A stretch of 64,000 nt of DNA, taken from positions 44,511 through 108,510 of the forward strand of contig CACHAQ010000003.1 of NCBI GenBank assembly GCA_902577905.1, given 5' to 3'. Below the pieces are notes generated by a model. That model was not told the DNA's origin, ran no database searches, and saw only the letters and a program-made list of their open reading frames with translations. This stretch comes from an uncultured Alphaproteobacteria bacterium (GTDB lineage Bacteria > Pseudomonadota > Alphaproteobacteria > HIMB59 > GCA-002718135). The position numbers and the translations under genes were made by a program. Shown in pieces: positions 29,544 through 39,453 of the stretch (positions within the stretch are counted from its first letter, which is position 1; each line of letters starts with the position of its first letter).

Positions 29544-30810
29544 TATTTATGTATTTATATTTATAATTTCATGTACTCCAGTAAATTTATCTAAACAAGA
29601 TACAAAAAATACTCAACAAACAACTATATCTGAAAAATCAATTGATCCTAAAAGTGAAAAAAAAGTAATTGAAAAAAAAGAAAACAAACAAGATATCCAA
29701 AATAAGAGTTTAGACGATGTTGTCTTAGATAAAACGATTATTGCTTTATTTGCAAAAGATGATGATAAAAAAACAACGAAACAATTTTTGAATACCTATG
29801 AATTAGGAATTTATAACCTTGGTATAAGCGATGTAGTTATTCAAATAGAGTTTTTTGAAGATGAAAATGATTTACGAAAAATTATAGAAAAAAATCTATT
29901 ACCTGGGAAGATTTTTCTAGGCCCAATACAATCTAAGTATTCAAATATTTTAAATAATTATTGTGCTGATGAAGTAATTTTCTTTTCCTACTCTTCTAAA
30001 TCTTCACTTGCAACAGATTGTATTTACTTATTAAATTTTTTTCCTAAAAATGAACTTTCACAACTTTTTCTGTATTTGAATGATGATGCAAGAGTAGCCC
30101 TTCTATATCCCGAGAATGAATATGGATATTTAATAAATAGCTTTATAGATGATATAATTTTTGAGAGTCCAGCTATATTAGTGAATAGATCTTCATATAA
30201 AAAAGACCTATCGAATGTAAGAGAATCAATAAAAGAATTAGGAAAATATGAATTGAGAAAATATGAATTAAATAGACAAAAACAAATTCTTTTCTCCAAA
30301 AAAGATGAAAAATCAAAAAAAAGACTAAAAAAACTAGAAAGATTTAAAACAACAAGTGATTATGATTTCACACATATTTTAATCGCAGATTATGGTTTGA
30401 ATTTATTACAGGTTGCACCTCTTCTACAATACTACGATATAGACCCTAATATTGTACAGTTTATGGGAACTGGAGTAATAGATGACAAAACCTTTTTCTA
30501 TGAACCTTCTTTACAAGGAGCAATATTCCCAGGAATTCCTGAAACAAGAAGAATAAATATAATTAATAATTATATGGAAATATATGAAGATGAGTTTTTA
30601 AGAATCTCAACATTACCTTATGACTTGATAGGTTTAATTAATTTTATCTACACAAAGAAATATAAACTTGGTGATGTAATCAAATTATTAAACAATCCAA
30701 ACAAAAGATTTGATGGCATTGATGGAAACTTTTATTTTAAAGATAATATGATTGAAAGAGATCTTAACATATTAAAAATAAATAACGGAAATTCTTCTGT
30801 AATTAATTAA
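29482..30810 (+). CDS. LppC/penicillin-binding protein activator-like lipoprotein (periplasmic-binding fold); start uncertain
   Basis: Lipobox IFIISC; KIFLGPIQSKYSNIL; VALLYPENEYGYLINSF; FTHILIADYGLNLLQVAPLLQYYDIDPNIVQFMGTG. Confidence 0.78.
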   Translation: MSSKLPIGVATIERPLIILFIIYVFIFIISCTPVNLSKQDTKNTQQTTISEKSIDPKSEKKVIEKKENKQDIQNKSLDDVVLDKTIIALFAKDDDKKTTKQFLNTYELGIYNLGISDVVIQIEFFEDENDLRKIIEKNLLPGKIFLGPIQSKYSNILNNYCADEVIFFSYSSKSSLATDCIYLLNFFPKNELSQLFLYLNDDARVALLYPENEYGYLINSFIDDIIFESPAILVNRSSYKKDLSNVRESIKELGKYELRKYELNRQKQILFSKKDEKSKKRLKKLERFKTTSDYDFTHILIADYGLNLLQVAPLLQYYDIDPNIVQFMGTGVIDDKTFFYEPSLQGAIFPGIPETRRINIINNYMEIYEDEFLRISTLPYDLIGLINFIYTKKYKLGDVIKLLNNPNKRFDGIDGNFYFKDNMIERDLNILKINNGNSSVIN

Positions 30811-31384
30811 TTAAAAAGTTAATCAATTTTGTTACCGCTATGGACCTATGGCTAATTTCATTTTTTTCTTTAGTGCTTAATTCAGCTAATGTCTTGTTAT
30901 AATTTTTAGGAATGAAAACTGGATCATAACCAAAACCAAATCTACCTTTAGCTTTTTCAGAAATTTTTCCTTCAATTTTGCCATTAAATATAAGGTTTTG
31001 ATTATCTTTAACTGTTAGGCTTATTGAGGTTTTAAAGTAAGCATATTGTTTACTATTTTTTTTAGCACTTTTAATAATACTTTCAAAACAAGCCTCGTTG
31101 CTTTTGAAATTGTTTAAAAATCTTTTTGAAAGAACGCCTGGTTTCCAATTTAAGCTTTCAATGCATATTCCTGAGTCATCCGCAAAACAAGGAATTCCAG
31201 TTTTATTAAATCCATAGTCTGATTTAATTTTTGCATTTTCTTCAAAAGTTTTACCAGTTTCCTCTGGCTCATTATTTATATTTAGATCATTTAATGAAAG
31301 AAGCTCTAGATTAAATTTCTTAAATATTTTTTTAATTTCAATTATTTTATTTTTATTATTTGAGAAAAATAATAATTGCCTCAA
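30803..31384 (-). CDS. rdgB: Non-canonical purine NTP pyrophosphatase (RdgB/HAM1)
   Basis: FFSNNKNKIIEIKKIF; ETGKTFEENAKIKS; PCFADDSGICIESL; GRFGFGYDPVFIP; HRSIA. Confidence 0.97.
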   Translation of the reverse strand: MRQLLFFSNNKNKIIEIKKIFKKFNLELLSLNDLNINNEPEETGKTFEENAKIKSDYGFNKTGIPCFADDSGICIESLNWKPGVLSKRFLNNFKSNEACFESIIKSAKKNSKQYAYFKTSISLTVKDNQNLIFNGKIEGKISEKAKGRFGFGYDPVFIPKNYNKTLAELSTKEKNEISHRSIAVTKLINFLIN

Positions 31385-31385
31385 T

Positions 31386-32096
31386 TTATTTCAAAGCCTC
31401 TTTTTGTTTAGAAATTATTTCCTTAACACCAATTTTTGCTAGTGAAAACATTTCTGTAAACTGAGCATCATTAAAAAAAAATTCTTCACCAGTAACTTGA
31501 ATTTCAGATATTTCACCTGAATCACAAATTACAAAATTTGCATCCACTTGAGCTTCGGAGTCTTCCCTATAATCTAGATCCAATAATGCTTTATTTTCCA
31601 CTATACCAGTTGATACTGCACCTATAAAATTTTTGATAATTGGTTTTTGGAGATTATAATTATTTTTCAACTTTTCTATTGCCAGATATAAAGAAATAAA
31701 ACCACCGCTGATAGAAGCAGTTCGTGTTCCACCATCTGCTTGAATTACATCACAGTCTATTTTTATTTGACGCTCTCCAAGATTTGAAAGATCTACAATT
31801 GACCTTAAGCTACGCCCAATCAACCTTTGTATTTCTTGTGTTCTGCCTGACTGTTTTCCTTTTGCTGCCTCTCTATCCATTCTTGTGTTTGTAGACCTTG
31901 GCAGCATGCCGTATTCTGCTGTAACCCAACCCTTTCCAGTATTTTTTAACCAGTGAGGAACTTTTTCATCAATTGTTGCAAGACATAGTACATGTGTATT
32001 TCCAAATTTTACTAAGCATGAACCATCAGCATGAATATTCACGTTTTTCTCAAATGAAATTTCACGCATTTGATTGAAGGATCTATCTTTTCTCAT
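31386..32096 (-). CDS. rph: Ribonuclease PH
   Basis: FVICDSGEISEIQVTGE; AEYGMLPRSTNTRMDREA; QEIQRLIGRSLRSIVD; CDVIQADGGTRTASI. Confidence 0.98.
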   Translation of the reverse strand: MRKDRSFNQMREISFEKNVNIHADGSCLVKFGNTHVLCLATIDEKVPHWLKNTGKGWVTAEYGMLPRSTNTRMDREAAKGKQSGRTQEIQRLIGRSLRSIVDLSNLGERQIKIDCDVIQADGGTRTASISGGFISLYLAIEKLKNNYNLQKPIIKNFIGAVSTGIVENKALLDLDYREDSEAQVDANFVICDSGEISEIQVTGEEFFFNDAQFTEMFSLAKIGVKEIISKQKEALK

Positions 32097-32143
32097 ATAA
32101 ATTTAATAATAGTAGATAATTATTTTTTTTAAATAAAATTCTT

Positions 32144-33190
32144 ATGTCTGAAAATGTATATGCACAAATTAATGATAGATCGAAATTAATTTTTAAAAAA
32201 TTAGTTGAGTCATATCTTAAAACTGGGTCTCCAGCTGGATCAGAAACAATTATGAAGATGGGAGGCTTAAATCTTTCTTCAGCATCAATTAGATCTATTC
32301 TGTCAAATTTGCAAAAAGAGGGACTTCTATACGCTCCACACAGATCAGCAGGAAGAATGCCTACTGAAAAAGGGATGAGATTTTTTGTTGATGGACTGTT
32401 AGAATTTGGCAGAATATCTAAAGTAGATAAAGAAAATATTAAACAGCAGTGTTTAACTAAAGGCAAATCTTATGAGGAAGTTCTCGATGTTGCTTCTAAG
32501 GCTATTTCAGGATTATCAAGTTATGCGGGAATAGTTATTGCCCCAAAATTTCAAAAAAACTTAAAGCATGTAGAATTTATAAGATTAAATAGTAGTCAAT
32601 TAATGCTTATTCTTGCCTATGAGAACGGGGAAGTAGAAAATCGTATCATTGAAGATAATGGAAAATATAATAGTTCATTATTAATACAGGCCTCAAACTA
32701 TCTTACATCAAAGTTTAATAACAAAAATATCTCTCAAATCAAAAAACTAATTCAATCTGAAATAAAAAATTCACAAAATGAGTTAGAGTCAATTTCTTCA
32801 AAATTAATTCAACAAGGTATTATTGAAACTCAGCCTAATAGCAAAAATCCTTATATTTTTTTACATGGCCAATCAAATTTATTAAAAGATGAAATTGTTT
32901 CTAAAGATCTAGATCAAATTCGAAATCTTTTTGATGAAATTGAGAAAAAATCAAGTTTTGTAGATATATTAGAAACTGCAGGAAAAGCAAAAGGGGTTCA
33001 AATTTTTATTGGATCTAAAAATTTTTTATTTAAACACTCTGGTCTTTCTATGGTAATGGCCCCATATAAAAACAATGAGCAAGAAATTATAGGAGCTATA
33101 GGTGTAGTTGGGCCAACAAGACTAAACTATTCCAAAATAGTTCCTCTTGTCGATTATACATCAAAAATTATTGGAAAGGTGATTGATTAA
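32144..33190 (+). CDS. hrcA: Heat-inducible transcription repressor HrcA
   Basis: KLVESYLKTGSPAGSETI; LSSASIRSILSNLQKEGLLYAPHRSAGRMPTEKGMRFFVD; GVVGPTRLNYSKIVPLVDYTSKII. Confidence 0.97.
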   Translation: MSENVYAQINDRSKLIFKKLVESYLKTGSPAGSETIMKMGGLNLSSASIRSILSNLQKEGLLYAPHRSAGRMPTEKGMRFFVDGLLEFGRISKVDKENIKQQCLTKGKSYEEVLDVASKAISGLSSYAGIVIAPKFQKNLKHVEFIRLNSSQLMLILAYENGEVENRIIEDNGKYNSSLLIQASNYLTSKFNNKNISQIKKLIQSEIKNSQNELESISSKLIQQGIIETQPNSKNPYIFLHGQSNLLKDEIVSKDLDQIRNLFDEIEKKSSFVDILETAGKAKGVQIFIGSKNFLFKHSGLSMVMAPYKNNEQEIIGAIGVVGPTRLNYSKIVPLVDYTSKIIGKVID

Positions 33191-33861
33191 TGGTTGAAAA
33201 AAAAGAAGAAGATAACCAACAAGAAGAAATTAAAGAACCTGATTATGAGAATATTGAAAACGAAGAAGATAATAATGACACTCAAGAAAACACAGATACA
33301 GAAGAGATAAAAGAAGACGAAAATACAGAAGAAGATAGTTTAAAAAAGGAAATTGAAACACTTAAAGAAGAAAAAATTCGATTACTCGCTGAAATGGAAA
33401 ATCTTAGAAAAAGATTTGAACGAGAAAAAGTAGAAACTATAAAGTTTGGTAGTATTAATTTAGCAAGAGATATTCTATCGCCAGGAGATAACTTAGAAAG
33501 AGCGCTAGATGCTTTACCAGAAGATGAAAATCATCCAGAAAGTATAAAAAATCTTATCGATGGTTTAAAAATGGTACTTAAAGAATACAAAAGTACTCTT
33601 GAAAAACACGGAGTCAAAAAAATTGAAACTTTAAATCAAAAATTTGATCATAATTTTCATCAAGCAATGATGGAAGTTGAAAATAATGATGTTGATGAAG
33701 GAACAGTAGTACAAGAAGTCCAATCTGGCTATATAATGCATGACCGATTGCTCAGAGCAGCAATGGTCGGAGTTTCTAAAAAACCAGTCGCTAAAACAGA
33801 AGAACCTAGAGAGAAAAAAGAAGAAGACAATCCTGAAAATGAGAGTAAAGAAAAGTCATAA
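33190..33861 (+). CDS. grpE: Nucleotide exchange factor GrpE
   Basis: LLAEMENLRKRFEREK; DNLERAL; FDHNFHQAMMEV; GYIMHDRLLRAAMVGVSKKP. Confidence 0.97.
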   Translation: MVEKKEEDNQQEEIKEPDYENIENEEDNNDTQENTDTEEIKEDENTEEDSLKKEIETLKEEKIRLLAEMENLRKRFEREKVETIKFGSINLARDILSPGDNLERALDALPEDENHPESIKNLIDGLKMVLKEYKSTLEKHGVKKIETLNQKFDHNFHQAMMEVENNDVDEGTVVQEVQSGYIMHDRLLRAAMVGVSKKPVAKTEEPREKKEEDNPENESKEKS

Positions 33862-33906
33862 AAAGCCTTAAATTACTTGTTTTTTTTAATATAAATCGGG
33901 AACATC

Positions 33907-33936
33907 CTTGTATTTTTAAACTTTTTTCCCATATCT
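33907..33936 (+). promoter_or_regulatory. RpoH (sigma-32)-type heat-shock promoter upstream of dnaK
   Basis: CTTG-N17-CCCATATCT, close to the alphaproteobacterial RpoH consensus, 51 nt upstream of the dnaK ATG. Confidence 0.75.
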
Positions 33937-33986
33937 AATGTAACCAATGTTGATTGGTAAATAATTAAGTAAAGAGGATAAAAAAA

Positions 33987-35909
33987 ATGGCAAAAGTAAT
34001 TGGTATTGATTTAGGTACTACAAATTCCTGCGTTGCAGTAATGGACGGTAAGGAAGCGAAAGTAATTGAAAACTCTGAGGGTGGAAGAACAACGCCGTCA
34101 ATGGTAGCATTTAGTGACACAAAAGAAAAACTTGTTGGACAATCAGCTAAAAGACAAGCAGTAACCAATTCTGAGAATACTTTATTTGCCATAAAAAGAT
34201 TAATCGGAAGAACATTTGAGGATGAAGCTGTTAAGTCTGACAGCGGACTAGTACCTTATAAAATCGTAAAAGGTGATAATGGTGATGCTTGGGTAGAAGC
34301 ACGTGGAGACAAATATAGTCCAAGTCAAATTAGTGCGTTTATCTTACAAAAAATGAAAGAGACAGCAGAGTCTTATTTAGGAGACACCGTTACACAAGCA
34401 GTTATAACAGTCCCTGCATATTTTAATGACGCTCAAAGACAAGCAACAAAAGATGCTGGAAAAATAGCTGGACTAGAAGTTTTAAGAATTATTAACGAGC
34501 CTACTGCTGCAGCATTAGCATATGGTTTAGATAAAAAGAAAACTGGTACTGTAGCTGTTTATGATCTTGGTGGGGGTACATTTGATATTTCTATTTTAGA
34601 AATAGGCGATGGTGTTTTTGAAGTTAAATCAACCAATGGTGATACACATCTTGGTGGAGAAGATTTTGATCTTAAAATCATTGATTATCTCGCTGACGAA
34701 TTCAAAAAAGATAATGGTATTGATTTGCGTTCAGATAAACTTGCCCTTCAACGTTTGAAAGAGGCTGCTGAGAAAGCAAAAATTGAATTATCAAGCTCAA
34801 CTGAAACAGAAGTTAACTTGCCATTCATTACTGCTGATCAATCTGGTCCTAAACATTTAACGATTAAATTATCGAGAGCAAAACTTGAAGCTATCGTAGG
34901 TGAACTTTTAAATCAAAGTTTAAAACCTTGCGAAATGGCACTTAAAGATGCTGGATTACAGGCCGCAGAAATTGATGATGTTATTTTAGTTGGGGGTATG
35001 ACAAGAATGCCTAAAGTAACAGAGATTGTAAAAAACTTCTTTGGTAAAGAGCCTAACAAAGGTGTTAACCCAGATGAAGTTGTAGCATCTGGTGCTGCTA
35101 TTCAAGCAGGAGTATTACAAGGTGATGTCAAAGATGTATTATTACTTGATGTTACACCTTTATCACTTGGTATTGAAACACTTGGCGGTGTATTCACAAA
35201 ACTAATTGATAAAAACACAACTATCCCAACGAAGAAAAGCCAGATATTTTCTACAGCTGAAGATAATCAGAGCGCAGTAACAATTAGAGTATTTCAAGGT
35301 GAAAGAGAAATGGCTGCTGATAATAAATTACTAGGTCAGTTTGACTTAGTAGGTATTCCACCTGCGGCAAGAGGAATGCCTCAAATTGAAGTAACTTTTG
35401 ATATCGATGCAAATGGTATTGTAAACGTTTCGGCTAAAGACAAATCAACTGGTAAAGAACAACAAATCAAGATCCAGGCTTCTGGCGGATTATCAGATGA
35501 AGAGATTGAAAAAATGGTAAAAGAGGCAGAAGAAAATGCCGAAGCAGACAAAAAGAAAAGAGAAGCTGTTGATACTAGAAACCATGCTGATGGTTTAATT
35601 AATGAAACTGAAAAGAACTTAAAAGAGCACGGAGATAAAATTCCTGAAGCTGATAAAAATAAAATCACAGAGGATATTGAAGAGCTCAAAAAAGTAAAAG
35701 ACGGCGAGGATTTAGAAGCTATAAAATCTAAAACTGAAGCACTTGTTCAGTCATCTTTAAAAATGGGTGAAGCAATTTATAAACAAAACCCTCAAGGTGC
35801 CGGACCTCAACCTGATCCATCTGGTGCTGAACCATCAGCTGATAATACAAAAGATGAAAAGGTTGTAGATGCAGAATTTGAAGAAGTAGACGAAGAAAAA
35901 AAAGATTAA
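33987..35909 (+). CDS. dnaK: Molecular chaperone DnaK
   Basis: [66 protein letters not shown]-terminus. Confidence 0.99.
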   Translation: MAKVIGIDLGTTNSCVAVMDGKEAKVIENSEGGRTTPSMVAFSDTKEKLVGQSAKRQAVTNSENTLFAIKRLIGRTFEDEAVKSDSGLVPYKIVKGDNGDAWVEARGDKYSPSQISAFILQKMKETAESYLGDTVTQAVITVPAYFNDAQRQATKDAGKIAGLEVLRIINEPTAAALAYGLDKKKTGTVAVYDLGGGTFDISILEIGDGVFEVKSTNGDTHLGGEDFDLKIIDYLADEFKKDNGIDLRSDKLALQRLKEAAEKAKIELSSSTETEVNLPFITADQSGPKHLTIKLSRAKLEAIVGELLNQSLKPCEMALKDAGLQAAEIDDVILVGGMTRMPKVTEIVKNFFGKEPNKGVNPDEVVASGAAIQAGVLQGDVKDVLLLDVTPLSLGIETLGGVFTKLIDKNTTIPTKKSQIFSTAEDNQSAVTIRVFQGEREMAADNKLLGQFDLVGIPPAARGMPQIEVTFDIDANGIVNVSAKDKSTGKEQQIKIQASGGLSDEEIEKMVKEAEENAEADKKKREAVDTRNHADGLINETEKNLKEHGDKIPEADKNKITEDIEELKKVKDGEDLEAIKSKTEALVQSSLKMGEAIYKQNPQGAGPQPDPSGAEPSADNTKDEKVVDAEFEEVDEEKKD

Positions 35910-35937
35910 CGCTCCATAATTTTCATAAGGAGGAGAT

Positions 35938-37071
35938 GTGGCTGATAAAGATTTCTATGAGATATTAGGTGTTCAACGAAATGCCAGTGATGATGAAATA
36001 AAAAAAGCTTATAGAAAACAAGCCATGAAATATCATCCTGATCGTAACAAAGATGATAAAACTGCTGAAAGAAAATTCAAAGAAGCAGCTGCTGCTTACG
36101 AAATATTAAAAGACTCAGAAAAAAGATCGGCTTATGATCAATATGGACATGATGCCTTCAAACAAGGTGGCATGGGTGGAGCTCAAGGCTTTGGAGATTT
36201 TGCAGGTGGCTTTTCTGATATTTTTGAAGAGTTCTTTGGTGGAGGGTTTGGAGGACAATCATCAAGAAGACGAGGACCTCAAAGAGGAAGTGATCTTCGT
36301 TATAATATGTCAGTCTCACTATTCGAAGCTTTCACTGGAAAAAAACCACAAATAAGAATACCCACATATGTTGGTTGTGATTCTTGTTCAGCAACTGGAA
36401 GTGCAGATAAATCTGGACCAAGTACCTGTTCTACTTGTGGTGGTGCAGGTAAAGTTCGATCACAACAAGGCTTCTTTTCTATTGAAAGACCATGCCCTAC
36501 ATGTGGAGGAGAAGGTTCAAGCATTAAAAATCCATGTCTTAAATGTTCTGGAACTGGAAATATAAAAAAACAGAAAACAATTTCAGTTACTGTCCCTGCT
36601 GGTGTTGATACAGGTACAAGAATTCGAATAGCTGGTGAAGGTGAGCCTGGTGAAAGAGGCGCAGGAAATGGAGATCTTTATATTTTTGTTGAGGTCCAAA
36701 AGGATAAACTCTTTGAAAGAGAAGAAGAAAATCTATTTTGTGAAATACCAATTTCAATCACTACTGCTATTTTAGGAGGTGAAATAGAAGTACCAACTAT
36801 AGAAGGAAAAAAAGCCAGACTTAATATTCCAGCGGGAACTCAATCTGAGACACAATTTAGACTTCGCGGTAAAGGAATGAGCATACTTCGACAAAGCAGA
36901 CGGGGAGATATGTATGTGCAAGCAAACGTTGAAATACCAGTCAATCTAAACAGCAAACAAAAAGATATTTTGAGAGAGTTCGAAAATGAAGGAGGGACCT
37001 CTAAAAAACATAGTCCAAAATCACAAGGTTTTTTCTCAAAATTAAAAGAAGTCTGGGAAGATTTAACTTAA
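35938..37071 (+). CDS. dnaJ: Molecular chaperone DnaJ (GTG start)
   Basis: [33 protein letters not shown]; CxxCxGxG-like zinc repeats; AAGGAGGAG RBS. Confidence 0.99.
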   Translation: MADKDFYEILGVQRNASDDEIKKAYRKQAMKYHPDRNKDDKTAERKFKEAAAAYEILKDSEKRSAYDQYGHDAFKQGGMGGAQGFGDFAGGFSDIFEEFFGGGFGGQSSRRRGPQRGSDLRYNMSVSLFEAFTGKKPQIRIPTYVGCDSCSATGSADKSGPSTCSTCGGAGKVRSQQGFFSIERPCPTCGGEGSSIKNPCLKCSGTGNIKKQKTISVTVPAGVDTGTRIRIAGEGEPGERGAGNGDLYIFVEVQKDKLFEREEENLFCEIPISITTAILGGEIEVPTIEGKKARLNIPAGTQSETQFRLRGKGMSILRQSRRGDMYVQANVEIPVNLNSKQKDILREFENEGGTSKKHSPKSQGFFSKLKEVWEDLT

Positions 37072-37112
37072 TTTCTTTTCAACTTACAATCACCAAAGTA
37101 TAAGAAGTTTTT

Positions 37113-37916
37113 ATGGCAAAAATTAAAATAGCAGTTGCAGGTTGTCTTGGCCGAATGGGCCAGGAAATATCGAAACAAATTTTACAAAATAAAAATTTAG
37201 AATTTGTCGGTGGCTTTGAACACAAAAAACATAAAGATATAAACAAACCTTTAAACAAAGTTTCAAGTATACACTCTGCAAAATTAGTTACGGCTAATGC
37301 AGCACAGCTAATCAAAGATTCGAATGTCATAATTGATTTTACAACACCTGAGTCTACTTTAGATAATCTTAAAATCGCCTCTGCAAATAAAACAGCAGTT
37401 GTTATTGGCACAACTGGAATGACGGATGGTCAAAAAAAGAAAGTAAAAAATTATTCTAAAAAAATACCTATACTAATGTCTTCTAACATGAGTTTGGGGG
37501 TTAACTTATTATTTAACTTGGTAAAACAAACAGCATCAGCTTTAAAAGATACTGATTATGATATTGAAATTGCTGAATCTCATCATAAACATAAAAAAGA
37601 TGCTCCATCTGGAACAGCATTATCTTTAGGCGAATATGCTGCTGAGGGAAGAAAAACAAAATTAAACAAATCAAAAGTTTTAGATCGTACAAAAAAACTA
37701 ACATCTAGAAAAAAAGGTGAGATCGGTTTTTCTGTTACAAGAGGCGGTGAGATTGCAGGCGAACATACAGTAAGTTTTATAGGAGCTAATGATAGAATAG
37801 ATTTGGTGCACAAGGCTAATAACAGATCTATTTTTGTAAGTGGAGCTATTGAGGCAGCCCTATTTATCTCCAGCAAAAAATCAGGTATGTTTTCAATGCA
37901 CGATTTGTTGTCTTAA
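37113..37916 (+). CDS. dapB: 4-hydroxy-tetrahydrodipicolinate reductase
   Basis: IAVAGCLGRMGQEI; IDFTTPESTLDNL; IAESHHKHKKDAPSGTAL. Confidence 0.98.
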   Translation: MAKIKIAVAGCLGRMGQEISKQILQNKNLEFVGGFEHKKHKDINKPLNKVSSIHSAKLVTANAAQLIKDSNVIIDFTTPESTLDNLKIASANKTAVVIGTTGMTDGQKKKVKNYSKKIPILMSSNMSLGVNLLFNLVKQTASALKDTDYDIEIAESHHKHKKDAPSGTALSLGEYAAEGRKTKLNKSKVLDRTKKLTSRKKGEIGFSVTRGGEIAGEHTVSFIGANDRIDLVHKANNRSIFVSGAIEAALFISSKKSGMFSMHDLLS

Positions 37917-37938
37917 TTGACCAACCTTTATCATATTT

Positions 37939-38787
37939 ATGAATAAAATAATCTGGATTGCATCATATCCAAAAAGTGGCAATACATGGCTTAGATATTT
38001 TCTTGGAAATTATTATTTTAATAACAATGATAATTTTCAACCTGAAATTATAAAAAATATAAAAAAGTTTCATTTAGATAAAGAATTAATTAAATCTAAT
38101 TTCCACAATCAAGATTTTATAAAAAATCCCTATAATGTTTCAAAATACTGGATAGAAAGTCAGAAAAAACTAGAGATCAAACAAGGAAATGTAGTTTTTC
38201 TTAAAACACATAATGCTTTAATAAATATTGAAAATAATGAATTTACAAATTCCGATCTAACATTAGCTATTATTTATATAATTAGAGATCCAAGGGATGT
38301 TGTTGTTTCTTATTCAAAATATAGACATTTAGATTATGATAAAACTATCGAACATATGATTGGTAGTAAAGCAAATGTTCCATTTGTTAGAGACGCGAAA
38401 GATGCTTCTAATATAGAGATAACTGGATCTTGGGCGTTTCATTATAATTCTTGGAAGGATGGAATTTCAGTAATTCCAAGAATCATTATAAAATATGAAG
38501 ATCTTTTGAGTAACAGTGAAAAAATTTTCACCAATCTAATAAAGTTTTTATCAAATATAATGAAGCTTAAAGTAAATTATGAAAAAATTAAAAATAGTAA
38601 TTACTTATCGACATTTACAAACTTAAAAAATTTTGAATTAAAAAACAAATTTTTTGAAAATAATAGTTCAGAAAATTTTTTTAGAATTGGTAAGTCTGGT
38701 AATTGGAAAAAAGAATTAAATAAAGATCAGATAAAAAAAATTGAAGATAGTTTTAAAATAGAGATGATAAATTTAGGATACTTATAG
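37939..38787 (+). CDS. Sulfotransferase domain-containing protein
   Basis: 5'-PSB-like loop ASYPKSGNTWLRYFLG; 3'-PB-like IIRDPRDVVVSYSKY; IKYEDLL. Confidence 0.9.
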   Translation: MNKIIWIASYPKSGNTWLRYFLGNYYFNNNDNFQPEIIKNIKKFHLDKELIKSNFHNQDFIKNPYNVSKYWIESQKKLEIKQGNVVFLKTHNALINIENNEFTNSDLTLAIIYIIRDPRDVVVSYSKYRHLDYDKTIEHMIGSKANVPFVRDAKDASNIEITGSWAFHYNSWKDGISVIPRIIIKYEDLLSNSEKIFTNLIKFLSNIMKLKVNYEKIKNSNYLSTFTNLKNFELKNKFFENNSSENFFRIGKSGNWKKELNKDQIKKIEDSFKIEMINLGYL

Positions 38788-38791
38788 TATT

Positions 38792-39241
38792 TTACAGGCT
38801 TAGATTTATTTGTTTTTTTATTCTATAATACAGACTTTCTTTTAATTCGGCATGAAGGAAAGTTGCAACTTCTGTTTCTTTATTAGATTCTCTAATTGAT
38901 AATTTGGATTTATTTTTAAATTTTGTAAAAAAAACTTTAGACCAATAAGTCCTGAATTTAGATGAATGTAAAAGTTTATCACCTTTATATTTTTTTATAG
39001 AAATTTCTTTTTGATTAATATTAATTTCATCCTTAATATTTTTTTCTTTGAAATATAAACGTATTAAATAAAATATTAGCAAATATTCAAGTCCAAGAAA
39101 TATAGATACGGGCCAAGCACCTTGTATAATTAGAAAAATAGAGAACAATGAAATCCAACCAATAAATATAATTCCTAAAATTAAGAAGACAGATTTAGAA
39201 CAGCTTTGATAAGGTCTTATATTTTCATTTAATGAATTCAT
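38792..39241 (-). CDS. DUF2244 domain-containing membrane protein
   Basis: Two TM segments, RPYQSCSKSVF..., KTEVATFLHAELKESLYYRI-like ending. Confidence 0.7.
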   Translation of the reverse strand: MNSLNENIRPYQSCSKSVFLILGIIFIGWISLFSIFLIIQGAWPVSIFLGLEYLLIFYLIRLYFKEKNIKDEININQKEISIKKYKGDKLLHSSKFRTYWSKVFFTKFKNKSKLSIRESNKETEVATFLHAELKESLYYRIKKQINLSL

Positions 39242-39280
39242 AATTTAACATTAATATAAAATAACCTTTCTGATAAAGGG

Positions 39281-39298
39281 ACATATGTACACATATGT
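39281..39298. repeat. Tandem palindromic octamers ACATATGT-AC-ACATATGT
   Basis: Read directly in the DUF2244/pyc divergent intergenic region. Confidence 0.6.
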
Positions 39299-39453
39299 TA
39301 AATCGATAATTTGCAGTTTATTATCAATTTATAATTGCTTCCAAATCCTAAAAAAAGGCTAAATTCCTTTGATCTCTTGCTAATTTAGTAAGGAACATAT
39401 AGATGCATCCCCGAAAAAATATTAAGTAATAATCCTTATTTAATGGTGGCTTG

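Noticed and set aside
32083-32466. 127-aa minus-strand ORF overlapping hrcA start and rph start
   Set aside because: Antisense to conserved hrcA N-terminal HTH; no family resemblance.
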